From Bradyrhizobium sp. AZCC 1719 (GTDB lineage: Bacteria > Pseudomonadota > Alphaproteobacteria > Rhizobiales > Xanthobacteraceae), in the NCBI RefSeq assembly GCF_036924525.1, contig NZ_JAZHRU010000001.1, positions 5,919,001 through 5,983,000 on the forward strand: DNA of 64,000 bases, written 5' to 3'. A program made the position numbers and the translations under genes. Below the pieces are notes generated by a model. The model saw nothing but the letters and a program-made list of their open reading frames with translations, did no database searches and had not been told where the DNA came from. Below are positions 41,583 to 51,574 of this stretch, in pieces (position 1 is the stretch's first letter; each line of letters begins with the position of its first letter).

Positions 41583-42809
41583 ATGACGACGAGAATTGCG
41601 CGGCGCTTCGCCGCTTCCGTGGCGCTTGCCGCATTCGGGCTGGCGACGCCAGCACTGGCCCAGGACAAGACCGTCAAGATCGGCGTGCTGAACGACATGT
41701 CGAGCCTCTATGCCGACATTGGCGGTCCCAATTCGGTGGCTGCAGCGAAGATGGCGATTGAAGATTCCGGCCTCGCCGCCAAGGGTTGGAAGATCGATCT
41801 GGTCAGTGGCGATCACCAAAACAAGCCTGACGTTGGCGTCAACATCGCCAGGCAGTGGATCGACAACGACAAGGTCGACGTCATCGCCGACACGCCGAAC
41901 TCCGGCGTCGCGCTCGCGGTGAGCAACCTCGTCAAGGACAAGAACGTCGTCCTGCTCAATTCGGGCGCAGCCACAGCCGATCTCACCGGCAAGGCCTGCA
42001 CGCCGAACACGATTTCCTTCACCTACGACACCTACATGCTGGCCAACGGAACCGGCAAGGCGCTGACCAAGGCCGGTGGCGATAGCTGGTTCTTCCTGAC
42101 CGCAGACTACGCGTTCGGACATGCGCTGGAGCGCGATACCTCGGCGGTCGTCGCCACCAGCGGCGGCAAGGTGCTGGGCGGAGTCAGGCATCCGCTGAAT
42201 ACGTCGGACTTCTCGTCGTTCCTGTTGCAGGCGCAGTCCTCGAAGGCAAAGGTGGTTGGCCTTGCCAACGCTGGCGGCGACACCACCAATGCGATCAAGC
42301 AGGCGTCCGAATTCGGCATCGTTGCGGGCGGTCAGAAGCTTGCGGCGCTCCTGCTCTTCATTAACGACGTTCACTCGTTGGGCTTGAAGACCGCGCAAGG
42401 TCTGACGTTCACGGAATCGTTTTACTGGGACCTGAACGACAAGACGCGCGAATGGTCCAAGCGCTTCCAGAAAGTGTCACCGAAAGGCACGATGCCCTCG
42501 ATGACGGTGGCCGGCGTTTATGCAGTGGTGCTGCACTATCTCAAGACGCTCGACACGATGGGCGGCAATCCGCATGACGGCGCCAAGGTCGTCGCCAAGA
42601 TGAAGGAATTGCCGACCGATGATCCGCTGTTCGGCAAGGGCCCACTGCGTGCCGATGGCCGCCGTCTCATTCCGGCTTATCTGTTCGAAGTGAAGAAGCC
42701 GGAAGAGTCGAAGGGACCGTGGGACTATTACAAGCAGATCGCCACGATCTCGGCGGAAGACGCCGCCAAGCCGCTCGAAGCCAGCGAGTGTCCGCTGGTG
42801 AAGAAGTGA
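41583..42809 (+). CDS. Branched-chain amino acid ABC-type substrate-binding protein, orphan
   Basis: 408 residues; signal peptide to TPALAQ (about 23), then DKTVKIGVLNDMSSLYADIGG, the LivK/Peripla_BP_6 start. CTGGAGGAATACCC precedes the ATG. No permease or ATPase genes accompany it, unlike its close paralogue at 59714-60931, with which long stretches are the same (LTADYAFGHALERDTSAVV, LLLFINDVHSLGLK). It could feed the liv permeases encoded elsewhere or act as a sensor. Confidence 0.93.
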   Translation: MTTRIARRFAASVALAAFGLATPALAQDKTVKIGVLNDMSSLYADIGGPNSVAAAKMAIEDSGLAAKGWKIDLVSGDHQNKPDVGVNIARQWIDNDKVDVIADTPNSGVALAVSNLVKDKNVVLLNSGAATADLTGKACTPNTISFTYDTYMLANGTGKALTKAGGDSWFFLTADYAFGHALERDTSAVVATSGGKVLGGVRHPLNTSDFSSFLLQAQSSKAKVVGLANAGGDTTNAIKQASEFGIVAGGQKLAALLLFINDVHSLGLKTAQGLTFTESFYWDLNDKTREWSKRFQKVSPKGTMPSMTVAGVYAVVLHYLKTLDTMGGNPHDGAKVVAKMKELPTDDPLFGKGPLRADGRRLIPAYLFEVKKPEESKGPWDYYKQIATISAEDAAKPLEASECPLVKK

Positions 42810-42825
42810 CGGCGTAGCGGATCGC

Positions 42826-42918
42826 GTAGGGTGGGCAAAGGTGCGCAAGCGCCGTGCCCACCATCTCTCCGGTTCAACATCGCGAATGGTGGGCACGCTA
42901 GCGCTTTGCCCACCCTAC
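42826..42918. repeat. Inverted repeat with GTAGGGTGGGCAAAG ends
   Basis: GTAGGGTGGGCAAAG (42826-42840) and CTTTGCCCACCCTAC (42904-42918), inner arms ...GTGCCCACCAT / ATGGTGGGCAC. It separates the convergent binding-protein and MFS genes. Widespread in Bradyrhizobium intergenic regions (memory). Confidence 0.7.
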
Positions 42919-42921
42919 AAT

Positions 42922-44172
42922 TCAGTGTTTCTTGCTAGCCAGCGTGCGCCACGCAATCAGCAGCGCGAGCCCCAACAGCGCCGCCGCCAGCAGGAACGGC
43001 GCGCCCGGCAATTTCGCCGGCGCCTGATCGCTGATGAAATAGGCAAAGGTCAGCGTGAACAGGAACGGCCCCGCCATCTGGGCGATGCTGTTGACGCTGT
43101 TGGTCGCGCCCTGCAACTGGCCCTGCTGATCCGGCGCAACGAGCTGCGTCGTCAAGGCCTGGATCGCCGCACCTGCCACGCCCCACAGCGCCATGACCGG
43201 AATGCCAGTCCAGAACAGTGATCCGGTCGGCGCCGCGCCATAGATGAAAAATCCCAGCGCGCCGCAAGCGAGCCCGAGCAGCAGCGCACGGCGTTCGCCG
43301 AGACGCGTGACGATCGGCCCGACGCCCAAGCCCTGCACCACCATGGCGCAGACGCCCACCAACGCCAGCGTGAGCCCCACCGTTGTCGTGTCCCAGCCAT
43401 ACCGATAGGTGGCGTAGAGCACGAAGGTGGAAGGCAGCACCACATGCGCGACCTGGCCAAAGAAATTCGCCAGCGACAGGCCAGCGAGAATCCGGTTCGA
43501 GCGCAACAGATGCAATGCGCCGAGCGGACTGGCGCTCTTCCAGTGGAACGGCGCGCGCCGATCCTTCGGCAGCGACTCGGGGAGGATCAGCCAGCCGTAG
43601 AGCGCGTTCGCAAAGCTCAGGCCCGCCGCGACCCAGAACGGCAGACGCGGATCCATGCCGCCGAGCAGGCCGCCGATGGCGGGGCCGAGAATGAATCCGG
43701 CGCCAAAGGCCGCGCCGATCTTGCCGAACACCGCGGCCCGCCGTTCCGGCGGCGTCACATCGGCGATATAGGCAAAGGCCGTGGAAATGCTGGCCGAGGT
43801 GATGCCTGAGATCACCCGGCCGATGAACAGCCAGGTCAGCGACGGCGCCAGCGCCATCAGCACGTAATCCAGCGCCAGTCCGAAATTCGACAGCAACACC
43901 ACCGGCCGGCGGCCGAAGCGGTCCGAGAGCGCGCCATGGATCGGCGAGAACAGGAACTGCATCAGCGCCCAGGCCGTGCCGAACAGGCCGAAGATCCGCG
44001 CCGCCGTCGCGGTGTCGTTGTCGACAAAACTCTCCACGATCTTGGGCAGGATCGGCAGGATCAGGCCGAGCGCGAGCATGTCGAGCAGGATGGTGACGAA
44101 GATAAAGGCCGCCGCGCCGCTGCGCACCGGCGGCCTATCGTCGGCAGCAGCGGTGGACGCCTGTTCGCTCAT
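42922..44172 (-). CDS. MFS drug efflux transporter, TetA-like
   Basis: 416 residues, 12 hydrophobic segments. The loop 2-3 motif [17 protein letters not shown] and motif C-like [10 protein letters not shown] are typical of the Tet/DHA1 drug/H+ antiporters. Its start overlaps the der stop by 4 bases (ATGA), suggesting co-transcription. Drug specificity cannot be read from the sequence. Confidence 0.9.
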   Translation of the reverse strand: MSEQASTAAADDRPPVRSGAAAFIFVTILLDMLALGLILPILPKIVESFVDNDTATAARIFGLFGTAWALMQFLFSPIHGALSDRFGRRPVVLLSNFGLALDYVLMALAPSLTWLFIGRVISGITSASISTAFAYIADVTPPERRAAVFGKIGAAFGAGFILGPAIGGLLGGMDPRLPFWVAAGLSFANALYGWLILPESLPKDRRAPFHWKSASPLGALHLLRSNRILAGLSLANFFGQVAHVVLPSTFVLYATYRYGWDTTTVGLTLALVGVCAMVVQGLGVGPIVTRLGERRALLLGLACGALGFFIYGAAPTGSLFWTGIPVMALWGVAGAAIQALTTQLVAPDQQGQLQGATNSVNSIAQMAGPFLFTLTFAYFISDQAPAKLPGAPFLLAAALLGLALLIAWRTLASKKH

Positions 44173-45551
44173 GAGGGCCGCTTGCGCTTATGCGCGAACG
44201 GATTGGCCTTTTCGCGCAGCGTGATGCGGATCGGCGTGCCCGGCAGGTCAAAAGCCTCGCGCAGGCTGTTGGTGAGATAGCGCAAGTAGGATTGCGGCAC
44301 GGCGTCCGCGCGCGAGCAGAACAGCACGAAGCTCGGCGGACGTCCCTTGGTCTGCGTGATATAGTTCAGCTTCAGCCGGCGGCCCGATACTGCGGGCGGC
44401 GGGTTGGCATCGACTGCCTGCTCGAACCAGCGATTGAGCGCGGCCGTGGGCACGCGCTTGTTCCAGACCGCGTAAGCATCCTGGATTGCGGTCATCAGGC
44501 GGTCGATGCCCTCGCCCAGCAAGCCGGATACGGCGACGATGGGGGCACCTTTCACCTGCGGCAACCAGTGATCGGCATCGCTGCGAAGCGCCGAAATCAG
44601 ATGCGGCTTGCGCTCCATCAAATCCCATTTGTTGACAGCGAGCACGATCGCCCGCCCCTCGCGCTCGATCAGATCGGCGATGCGCAAATCCTGTTCCTCG
44701 AACCGGTTCTGCGCATCCATCATCATCACGACGACTTCGGCAAAGCGCACGGCGCGCAGCGCGTCGGCCACCGACAATTTTTCCAGCTTCTCCTCGATCC
44801 GCGATCGCCGCCTTAAGCCCGCAGTATCGAACACGCGGAAATCGCGTCCCTGCCAGGTGATCTCCACCGAAATGGAATCGCGCGTGGTGCCGGCTTCGGC
44901 GCTGGTCAACAGCCGCTCCTCGCCGAGCAGATGATTGATCAGCGTCGACTTGCCGGCATTGGGACGGCCGACGATGGCGACGCGGATCGGACGCTGGGCG
45001 ATATCCTCGTCCGATACGATATCGTCGTCGTCGAACTCTTCCCGCTCTTCAGCCGGCTCCGGCATCAGTGCGGCGAGCGCGTCGTAGAGATCGCTCAAGC
45101 CCTCGCCATGCTCGGCCGAAATCTGCACGGGATCGCCGAGCCCCAGCGCGTAGGATTCCATCGCGCCGATTTCGCCGTGCTTGCCCTCGCTCTTGTTGGC
45201 GACCAGCACCACCGGCTTGTTGGCGCGGCGCGCGAAATCGGCAAAGGCGCGATCGTTCGGCATCAGGCCCGCACGGGCGTCGATCACGAACATCAGCGCA
45301 TCGGCCAGGCCGATCGCGGCTTCGGTCTGCTCCTGCATTCGTGCCGTGAGCGAGCCCTTGGCGCCCTCGTCGAGGCCTGCGGTGTCGATCACAGTGAATT
45401 CGAGATCGCCGAGACGTGCGCTTCCCTCGCGGCGATCGCGGGTGACGCCGGGCTCGTCGTCCACCAGCGCGAGCTTCTGCCCGACCAGCCGGTTGAACAG
45501 CGTCGACTTGCCGACGTTGGGCCGGCCGATGATGGCGATCGTAAAGGACAT
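44169..45551 (-). CDS. der: Ribosome biogenesis GTPase Der (EngA)
   Basis: Two G domains in one chain: GRPNVGKST (8-16) with DTAGLDEG and NKSEG, and GRPNAGKST (about 194-202) with DTAGLRRR and NKWD; a C-terminal KH-like domain follows. It assists 50S maturation. 460 residues. In the operon with the YfgM-like and lipoprotein genes upstream and the MFS gene downstream. Confidence 0.97.
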   Translation of the reverse strand: MSFTIAIIGRPNVGKSTLFNRLVGQKLALVDDEPGVTRDRREGSARLGDLEFTVIDTAGLDEGAKGSLTARMQEQTEAAIGLADALMFVIDARAGLMPNDRAFADFARRANKPVVLVANKSEGKHGEIGAMESYALGLGDPVQISAEHGEGLSDLYDALAALMPEPAEEREEFDDDDIVSDEDIAQRPIRVAIVGRPNAGKSTLINHLLGEERLLTSAEAGTTRDSISVEITWQGRDFRVFDTAGLRRRSRIEEKLEKLSVADALRAVRFAEVVVMMMDAQNRFEEQDLRIADLIEREGRAIVLAVNKWDLMERKPHLISALRSDADHWLPQVKGAPIVAVSGLLGEGIDRLMTAIQDAYAVWNKRVPTAALNRWFEQAVDANPPPAVSGRRLKLNYITQTKGRPPSFVLFCSRADAVPQSYLRYLTNSLREAFDLPGTPIRITLREKANPFAHKRKRPS

Positions 45552-45606
45552 AAATGACCCAAACGCCCTTTTTTGAAGGGCGTGTCAATCGAACGAAAAC
45601 AACAAA

Positions 45607-46125
45607 TTAGCGCGAGAAACTGCCGCTCGGCATCGGAGCCGGGAAAGCCGATTGTTGCGAGGATTGCGCGGGCGCGGCCGATTGATCGGGCGGTGGAGCC
45701 GTGGTGCGCTTGCGCACGATCTTGGCCGGCTTGGGCGCAGGCGGCGCAGCGGCTGTGCTGCCCTCCTCCTCGGGAGCGACGTCGGGGTCCGCAGCGGCGG
45801 GTGCGGCGGCCTGCTTGCCCTTGGATTTCGCGCCACGCTTCGACTTGGGCTCTTCGGGCGGAGGTGCTGCAGCCGCGACCGCGTTAGGATCATCAACTTG
45901 CTGATTGGCGCCCCTGTAGAGATCCTTCGGCACGCCCTGCTCAAGGCCCGGCACACCTTCGGGGAACACCGGCTTGCGCTCACCGGGCAATTTCTTCTTG
46001 GTGTCGAGGAAGTCGAGCATGTCGGTGGGATCGAAATTGCCCAAGCCGCCACCGCCGCAGCCTGCCAGCGCGCCCGAAAGCGCGATGAGGACGGTGGTTG
46101 CGATCAAACGTTGCGGGCGGCGCAT
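45607..46125 (-). CDS. Lipoprotein with low-complexity Pro/Ala tail
   Basis: 172 residues. The signal peptide ends in the lipobox LAGC at about residue 22, so the Cys is lipidated. A conserved-looking part (NFDPTDMLDFLDTKKKLPG, then ERKPVFPEGVPGLEQGVP) is followed by a Pro/Ala/Lys-rich tail. It stands between the YfgM-like gene and der, a place where other proteobacteria have bamB; it has no propeller repeats. An OM/periplasmic role is likely but unproven. Confidence 0.75.
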   Translation of the reverse strand: MRRPQRLIATTVLIALSGALAGCGGGGLGNFDPTDMLDFLDTKKKLPGERKPVFPEGVPGLEQGVPKDLYRGANQQVDDPNAVAAAAPPPEEPKSKRGAKSKGKQAAAPAAADPDVAPEEEGSTAAAPPAPKPAKIVRKRTTAPPPDQSAAPAQSSQQSAFPAPMPSGSFSR

Positions 46126-46154
46126 ATCGGGTTTCCCAACTCGTTTTGCTGGCG

Positions 46155-46808
46155 TCAGCTCTTGGCGACCGGCGGCAGCAAGGCCTGCAGCGCTTCGGCA
46201 CGCGAGCGCAGGCTCGGCGGCGTCTCGCCGTCATTGGCGATCGTATCCAGCCATTGCCGCGTCGCCGCGGCATCATTGGCACGCCAGGCCGACAGCGCCA
46301 GCAATTCGCGCGCGCTATGGCGGAACGTGGCGCCCGGCGCAGCAGCGGCTTCGAGGCGTTCTTTCATGTTGGGATAGCTGGTGCTTTCCAGCAGCAACTG
46401 GGCCGCGCGAATCCGCGCGAGATCCTGCTCGGCGACACCGACGCTGCGGTCAGCGGCAATCTCGTCGAACAGCTTTGCCGCAGCCTGCGGATCGCGGTTG
46501 GCGACTTCGGCCGCCATGCGCAACCGTGCCAGCACGCGGTAGCCGAACGGCGCCTTCGCAACGAGATCGGCGAACGCCGCTTCGGCCTCGGCGTGCTTGT
46601 TGGCTTCCGAAAGCTCGACCGCCTTGTCGAACGCCGCCCCCGCCTCGGCCGCCTTCTTGGACTCCAGATACTGGTAGCCGCGCCAGCCACCCACGGCGGC
46701 GATGATTAAAATCAGGCCGGCGATGATCAGAAGCGAATACCGGTCCCACAGCCTTTTGAGCTGCTCGCGACGGACCTCCTCGTCTACTTCATCAAATAAT
46801 TCAGACAC
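46155..46808 (-). CDS. YfgM-like tetratricopeptide membrane protein
   Basis: 217 residues: an N-terminal cytosolic segment EEVRREQLKRLWDRYSLLI, one membrane helix (about 26-44), then TPR-like helices (AAFADLVAKAPFGYRVLARLRM). YfgM in E. coli interacts with SecYEG and PpiD. Start is GTG at 46808. It heads the operon YfgM-lipoprotein-der-MFS. Confidence 0.88.
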   Translation of the reverse strand: MSELFDEVDEEVRREQLKRLWDRYSLLIIAGLILIIAAVGGWRGYQYLESKKAAEAGAAFDKAVELSEANKHAEAEAAFADLVAKAPFGYRVLARLRMAAEVANRDPQAAAKLFDEIAADRSVGVAEQDLARIRAAQLLLESTSYPNMKERLEAAAAPGATFRHSARELLALSAWRANDAAATRQWLDTIANDGETPPSLRSRAEALQALLPPVAKS

Positions 46809-47051
46809 TTAAAGATATCCCATCCCCGGGGAACCGCAGCTTCGGCGGCAGTATCGCGCGCCCAATCCCGCATGGCCGGGGCGTAGCCTATCGATATGGC
46901 GGTGGCAAGGCAAAGCGAGGCGGATCAAAGCGTTAACAGTGGCCCCCAACCGCCTCCGAAATCGGCTGGCAATGTTGACATCGCGGTTCAAAGTTTGGCG
47001 TAATCCCGGCCGCTTCCATTGTCGATCCATACCCAATTTTTCAGGTGTTTC

Positions 47052-47909
47052 ATGCCTCGCCACGCGCTGGTTTCGATGCTGCTTGCCCTCGGCCTGGTAT
47101 CCCTGGCCGCAGCGTCACTGGCCGACGACTTCAAGCCGAAGGCGCCCGAGACGGCATTCTCGGGCAAGCTGCGCCCCGACATTTTGGGTATCTCGACCGA
47201 ATCGAACGCCGAATCCGCGCGCGCCATTTTTGATTCGCTGTTCAAGGGCCGGACCGACACCAAGACCGACATCCAGCAGCTCAAGTTCGGCGGTGCCAGC
47301 TACGTCGCCGCCTTGAACTTCAGCCTTCCTGCCGGTTCGAAACAGAACGGCGAGATGCTCTCGACCAGCTTCTCCTCGCCCGCGAGCGCCAACCGCGCCT
47401 ATTTCGTCGCCCGCAACCTGACCTTCGCACCGGACCAGCAGCCATCGAAGGCGGACATGATCAAGGAGATCATGGGCAAATACGGCGTGCCGACCATCGT
47501 TGGCGACCAGCATCTGTACTACATCTACCGCAAGGGCTCGATCATGTCGGTCGGCGGCAAGTACAAGGAAGCGACTGCGCTCGAGGCAATCGGCAAGCCG
47601 CTCGACCCGAGGGCCGCCGTCAAGCTCAACGGCGACACCGTGCGCGGCAGTTGCGTGGCGGTCGTCAAGCGCGCCCAGACCAAGGCGAAGGAACCGAGCG
47701 CCATGCTGACCGAGGCCAAGGGCGCGAACTGCGATGGCGTATTGAGTGTGCAGCTCGTTCCGGGCACGCTGGCCGACCGTGTCGGCATCGCGCAATTCAC
47801 GCTGCTTGATGTCAAGCAGCTCGTCAGCGCCGCCGCGATCGACAGCGCCGCACTCGCGGCCGGGCTGAGCGAGAGCGCGATGCCCAAGGGCAGCGCGCCG
47901 AAACTCTAG
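47052..47909 (+). CDS. Secreted protein of unknown function
   Basis: 285 residues from the ATG of MPRHALVSMLLALGLVSLAA (signal peptide ending near LADD); an upstream in-frame start at 47019 gives a poorer signal peptide. The mature part has no recognisable catalytic motif; two cysteines (in SCVAVV and NCDGVL) might form a disulfide. A possible promoter TTGACA-N18-CGTAAT lies at 46975-47004. Divergent from the YfgM operon. Family not recognised. Confidence 0.7.
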   Translation: MPRHALVSMLLALGLVSLAAASLADDFKPKAPETAFSGKLRPDILGISTESNAESARAIFDSLFKGRTDTKTDIQQLKFGGASYVAALNFSLPAGSKQNGEMLSTSFSSPASANRAYFVARNLTFAPDQQPSKADMIKEIMGKYGVPTIVGDQHLYYIYRKGSIMSVGGKYKEATALEAIGKPLDPRAAVKLNGDTVRGSCVAVVKRAQTKAKEPSAMLTEAKGANCDGVLSVQLVPGTLADRVGIAQFTLLDVKQLVSAAAIDSAALAAGLSESAMPKGSAPKL

Positions 47910-48053
47910 CCCTGTCGCGGCGCCAGCGAGCGGCGATTTGGGACGGCACGGCGCTCATCGTTGCCGTCGGCCAGGCCTCTTTGAAACGTCGCCGCGTAGC
48001 AGGAACCTTTCCCCTGCGCTGTAATTGAATCTCTGTTACGTGGAGATCAGGCA

Positions 48054-48353
48054 ATGCGCGGATTTCCGCCGATTGTGCCGTATGGTGCCGATCAGACCAT
48101 CTATTTGGTCCTCGAAGCGGGGCCGGACGCCATCGTCCGGAAGGTCGAACGGACTGATTTCGAAACGATCGTTACCGACCTTTTGTCGGGCCAATTCCGC
48201 GACCCGATCGAGGTCGTCGCCTTCGACACGCTCGAACATTGGAGCGAAGACTTATCGAAAGATGTCGCACGCGAAATCCAGTGCCGCTGCGATATCGAAG
48301 GGCAGAAAGTCCCGGATTATCTGGAAGACTTTGTGGGCAGCCGTGTCGGTTGA
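48054..48353 (+). CDS. Small hypothetical protein, 99 residues
   Basis: ATG with GTGGAGATCAG upstream. Acidic and soluble with no signal peptide: MRGFPPIVPYGADQTIYLVL at the start, VAREIQCRCDIEG near the end. It converges with the acyl-CoA ligase; the stops abut. Not recognised by function. Confidence 0.65.
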   Translation: MRGFPPIVPYGADQTIYLVLEAGPDAIVRKVERTDFETIVTDLLSGQFRDPIEVVAFDTLEHWSEDLSKDVAREIQCRCDIEGQKVPDYLEDFVGSRVG

Positions 48354-49979
48354 TTAGCGGTTAGCCGATGCCTGCGCCGCAGCCGAGTCCGTGGCGGAAG
48401 CCTCGCGCAACTGCCGCTTCATCACCTTGCCGTTGGCATTTCGCGGCAGCGGGTCCGTGCGCACATCCATGGTTTCCGGCACCTTGTAGTCCGACAGCCG
48501 CTCGGCGCACCAGGCGCGCAGCACCTCGCCGCTGACGGCATTCCGCGTCACGATGACGGCATGCACGCGCTCGCCGAGCACCGGGCACGGCTTTGCGATG
48601 ATCGCGCTCTCGACCACGTCGGGATGGCCTGAAAGCACCGACTCGACCTCGGCGGAATAGATCTTGAGCCCGCCACGGTTGATCATGTCCTTCTGACGAT
48701 CGAACACGCGCACGAAATTCTCTTCGTCGATCGAGCCGAGATCGCCGGAATGCCAGAAGCCGGCGGTAAAACTCTCCGCCGTCGCCTTCGGATTGTTCCA
48801 GTAGCCTTTGATGACGGACCCGCCGTGAATCCAGATTTCGCCAATCTCGCCGCGCGGCAGTTCGCGGCCCTCGGTATCGACGACGATGATGTTGGCGCCC
48901 GGGCACGGCAGGCCGACACTGTCGATATGGCTCACGACGAATTCTGCAGGCATCATGGTCGACGGCGAAGTGGTCTCGGTCGCGCCGTAGCAATTGGCGA
49001 GTCTCAGCCCCGGAATTTTCGCTGCCAACTTCTCGATGGTGGCGATTGGCATCGGCGCGCCGCCAAAGCCGCCGATCCGCCAGCTCGACAGATCGTAGCT
49101 GTCGAAATCCGGCTGCAGCAGGCAGAGATTGTACATCGCCGGCACCATCACGGTGTAGGTGACCCGCTCGCGCGCCGCCAACTTCAAATATTCCGCCGCC
49201 TTGAACTCCGCCATGATGATCAGCGCGCCTGCGCAACGGACCATGGTCATGACGTTGGCGACCACGCCGGTGACATGCCCGAGCGGCACCGCGGCGATCG
49301 ATCGATCCACGGCAGTGAGCTTCAGGCACGAGACGAACACCATGGCCGAATGAATGATCGTGCAATGGGCGAGCATCGCGCCCTTTGGCCGCCCCGTGGT
49401 GCCCGACGTATAGAGGATCATGGCAGTGTCCTCTTCGCCGACCTCGATTGGTGCGGCCAGCGGCGCGTTTTCCGAGAGCTCGGTAAAGCGCGAGAGCCGC
49501 GGATCGTCGTCGACTACGATCCGATGCGTGACTTCAGGGATATCGCCCGCATCGGGCACGCGGTCGGCCAGCGTGGCCTCGTGGATCAGGAGCTTTGCGC
49601 CGCAATCGGTGAGCACATAGGCGATCTCGGGCTTTTGCTGGCGGATCGAAAGCAGCACCGTCACCAGCCCGGCATGGGCCGCACCCAGCATCGTCAGCAC
49701 GAATTCGATTCTGTTGCCGACCAGTAGCGCGACACGGTCACCGCGCTGCAGACCGAGTTTTTGAAATCCTGCTGCGATTTGCGCCGATTGTTGCGCGACC
49801 TCGCGCCATGTCATTCGCGTGGCGCCGCAGACCAGCGCCTCGCCGTCCGGGTTGGTCGCAACCGCTTCGGCCACCATCGCTGGAATGCTCTTGGGCCGTT
49901 CACAAAAGACCGGAACGATTCGGTCGCCAAAGCGCGGCTCGAGCCGCATCGCCGGGATAGAGTGTTGCGACCAGTCCAT
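48354..49979 (-). CDS. AMP-dependent acyl-CoA synthetase/ligase
   Basis: 541 residues, ANL superfamily. P-loop-like AMILYTSGTTGRPKGAML near 187-204, ATP site NCYGATETTSP, hinge HSGDLGSID...RGGLKIYSAEVES, and the C-terminal catalytic Lys in NANGKVMKRQLRE. It activates a carboxylic acid to acyl-CoA; the substrate cannot be told. Last gene of nnrU-panB-ligase (15 bp from panB). Confidence 0.92.
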   Translation of the reverse strand: MDWSQHSIPAMRLEPRFGDRIVPVFCERPKSIPAMVAEAVATNPDGEALVCGATRMTWREVAQQSAQIAAGFQKLGLQRGDRVALLVGNRIEFVLTMLGAAHAGLVTVLLSIRQQKPEIAYVLTDCGAKLLIHEATLADRVPDAGDIPEVTHRIVVDDDPRLSRFTELSENAPLAAPIEVGEEDTAMILYTSGTTGRPKGAMLAHCTIIHSAMVFVSCLKLTAVDRSIAAVPLGHVTGVVANVMTMVRCAGALIIMAEFKAAEYLKLAARERVTYTVMVPAMYNLCLLQPDFDSYDLSSWRIGGFGGAPMPIATIEKLAAKIPGLRLANCYGATETTSPSTMMPAEFVVSHIDSVGLPCPGANIIVVDTEGRELPRGEIGEIWIHGGSVIKGYWNNPKATAESFTAGFWHSGDLGSIDEENFVRVFDRQKDMINRGGLKIYSAEVESVLSGHPDVVESAIIAKPCPVLGERVHAVIVTRNAVSGEVLRAWCAERLSDYKVPETMDVRTDPLPRNANGKVMKRQLREASATDSAAAQASANR

Positions 49980-49994
49980 GGATGGCGCGCCCCG

Positions 49995-50816
49995 TTAGCT
50001 CTTCTTCATCTCGTAGACGTGCTCGGGTCCCGGGAAAGCGCGCGAGCGCACGTCGCTGGCGTAGCCGTGGATCGCCGCTTCGATCGCAGGGCCGAGATTG
50101 CCATAGCGGCGCACGAATTTCGGCGTCCGCGGCGACAGGCCCAGCATGTCTTCGAGCACCAGCACCTGGCCGTCGCAGGCCGCACTGGCGCCGATGCCAA
50201 TGGTCGGAATGGCGATGGTCTCCGTGATCTTGCGCGCCAGCGGCTCGGCGACCGCCTCGACCACGACCGAAAACGCACCGGCATCCGAGATCGCCTGGGC
50301 GTCTTTCAGGATCGGATCCCAACTGCCCTCGTCGCGGCCCTGCGCGCGAAACGAGCCGAGCGTGTTGATCGATTGCGGCGTCAGTCCGATGTGGCCCATG
50401 ACCGGCACGCCGCGCTCGGACAGGAACGCGACGGTTTCCGCCATCCGGGCGCCGCCTTCGAGCTTCACCGCGCCGCAATGGGTTTCCTTCAATATCCGCA
50501 CCGCGGAATGAAATGCCTGCTCCTTCGAGGCCTCATAGGAGCCGAACGGCATGTCCACCACGACGAGGGCATGTTTCGAGCCGCGCATCACCGCATGGCC
50601 CTGCAGGATCATCATATCGAGCGTCACCGGCACCGTGGTCTCGAAACCGTGCATGACGTTACCGAGGGAATCGCCGACCAGAATGACGTCGCAGTGGCGA
50701 TCGACCAGCGCCGCGGTATGCGCATGGTAGGACGTCAGCATCACGATCGGCTCGCCGTTCTTGCGCGCACGGATATCCGGCGCCGTTTTGCGCTTGATGG
50801 AAGATTGCACGGACAT
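49995..50816 (-). CDS. panB: 3-methyl-2-oxobutanoate hydroxymethyltransferase
   Basis: First committed step of pantothenate synthesis (to ketopantoate), cytoplasmic. [34 protein letters not shown] and [21 protein letters not shown] block ([16 protein letters not shown]) are diagnostic. The start is the ATG of [10 protein letters not shown] with TTGGAGCC upstream, directly after the nnrU stop; an upstream start at 50828 is less likely. 273 residues. panC is not next to it. Confidence 0.96.
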   Translation of the reverse strand: MSVQSSIKRKTAPDIRARKNGEPIVMLTSYHAHTAALVDRHCDVILVGDSLGNVMHGFETTVPVTLDMMILQGHAVMRGSKHALVVVDMPFGSYEASKEQAFHSAVRILKETHCGAVKLEGGARMAETVAFLSERGVPVMGHIGLTPQSINTLGSFRAQGRDEGSWDPILKDAQAISDAGAFSVVVEAVAEPLARKITETIAIPTIGIGASAACDGQVLVLEDMLGLSPRTPKFVRRYGNLGPAIEAAIHGYASDVRSRAFPGPEHVYEMKKS

Positions 50817-50817
50817 A

Positions 50818-51402
50818 TTAGGCTCCAACCACGGGGACGCCGATCACGACCGGATGGAACGCGAAGGCGAGCGCCAGATAGGCGACGAGACCGACCGCGA
50901 TCGCGATCAAATCGTTGCCGGGACCGCCGACGGGAATCGGCGGGGCGCCGGCGTCGGAACGATATTTCAGCGAAATGCGATCATACACCGCCCATGCGAG
51001 AAACGAGCCGAACAGGAGGATCGAGCCGAGATCGCCATTGGCGAGCAGATGCGCCGCCGCCCACAGCTTGATGCCCGTCAGCATCGGATGTTTCAGCGTC
51101 GTATAGATCCGGCCGCGGATGTAGGACGCGACAACCATGATGACCGCGGGCAGCATCAGCGCCGTGGTGATGTGCTTGAGCGCCACTGGCGGGTTCCAGA
51201 CGTTGTACCAGCCCGTCGCGCGATAAAGCGCAAAGCCCCAGACGATCAGCGCCAGACCAGCGATCGAAGCCAGCGCATAGCCGATCATGTAGCCGCTCTC
51301 GCCCGTCGCGGAGATCACTTGCGCGCGCAGCTTGCGCTGCGTGGTGAGCGTGTGGACGCCGAAGAACAGGATCAGGCCCAGGATCAACACCAGCAGTCCC
51401 AT
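50818..51402 (-). CDS. NnrU family membrane protein
   Basis: 194 residues with about six hydrophobic segments. The HxxT/HPML/LLANGD pattern ([36 protein letters not shown]) is the NnrU signature. NnrU is linked to denitrification (NO response) in rhizobia, but nothing else here points to that. Ribosome site GGGAGGCACGTC. Start of the likely nnrU-panB-ligase operon. Confidence 0.88.
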   Translation of the reverse strand: MGLLVLILGLILFFGVHTLTTQRKLRAQVISATGESGYMIGYALASIAGLALIVWGFALYRATGWYNVWNPPVALKHITTALMLPAVIMVVASYIRGRIYTTLKHPMLTGIKLWAAAHLLANGDLGSILLFGSFLAWAVYDRISLKYRSDAGAPPIPVGGPGNDLIAIAVGLVAYLALAFAFHPVVIGVPVVGA

Positions 51403-51483
51403 GACGTGCCTCCCGTTGCGCGGCTGGTTTTCCGGATTATCCGGGTATCATTTTAAGGGCCCGAACTGCAATGCGCATATACG

Positions 51484-51567
51484 ACGTCATTCCGGGATGG
51501 TCCGAAGGACCAGACCCGGAATCTCGAGATTCCGGGTTCGATGCTTCGCATCGCCCCGGAATGACGT
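51484..51567. repeat. Palindromic repeat with GACGTCATTCCGGG-type ends
   Basis: Outer arms ACGTCATTCCGGG and CCCGGAATGACGT enclose a perfect 24-bp palindrome at 51514-51537 (key half ACCCGGAATCTC). It lies between two leftward genes and is a type common in Bradyrhizobium and relatives (memory). Confidence 0.7.
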
Positions 51568-51574
51568 ACTCGGC

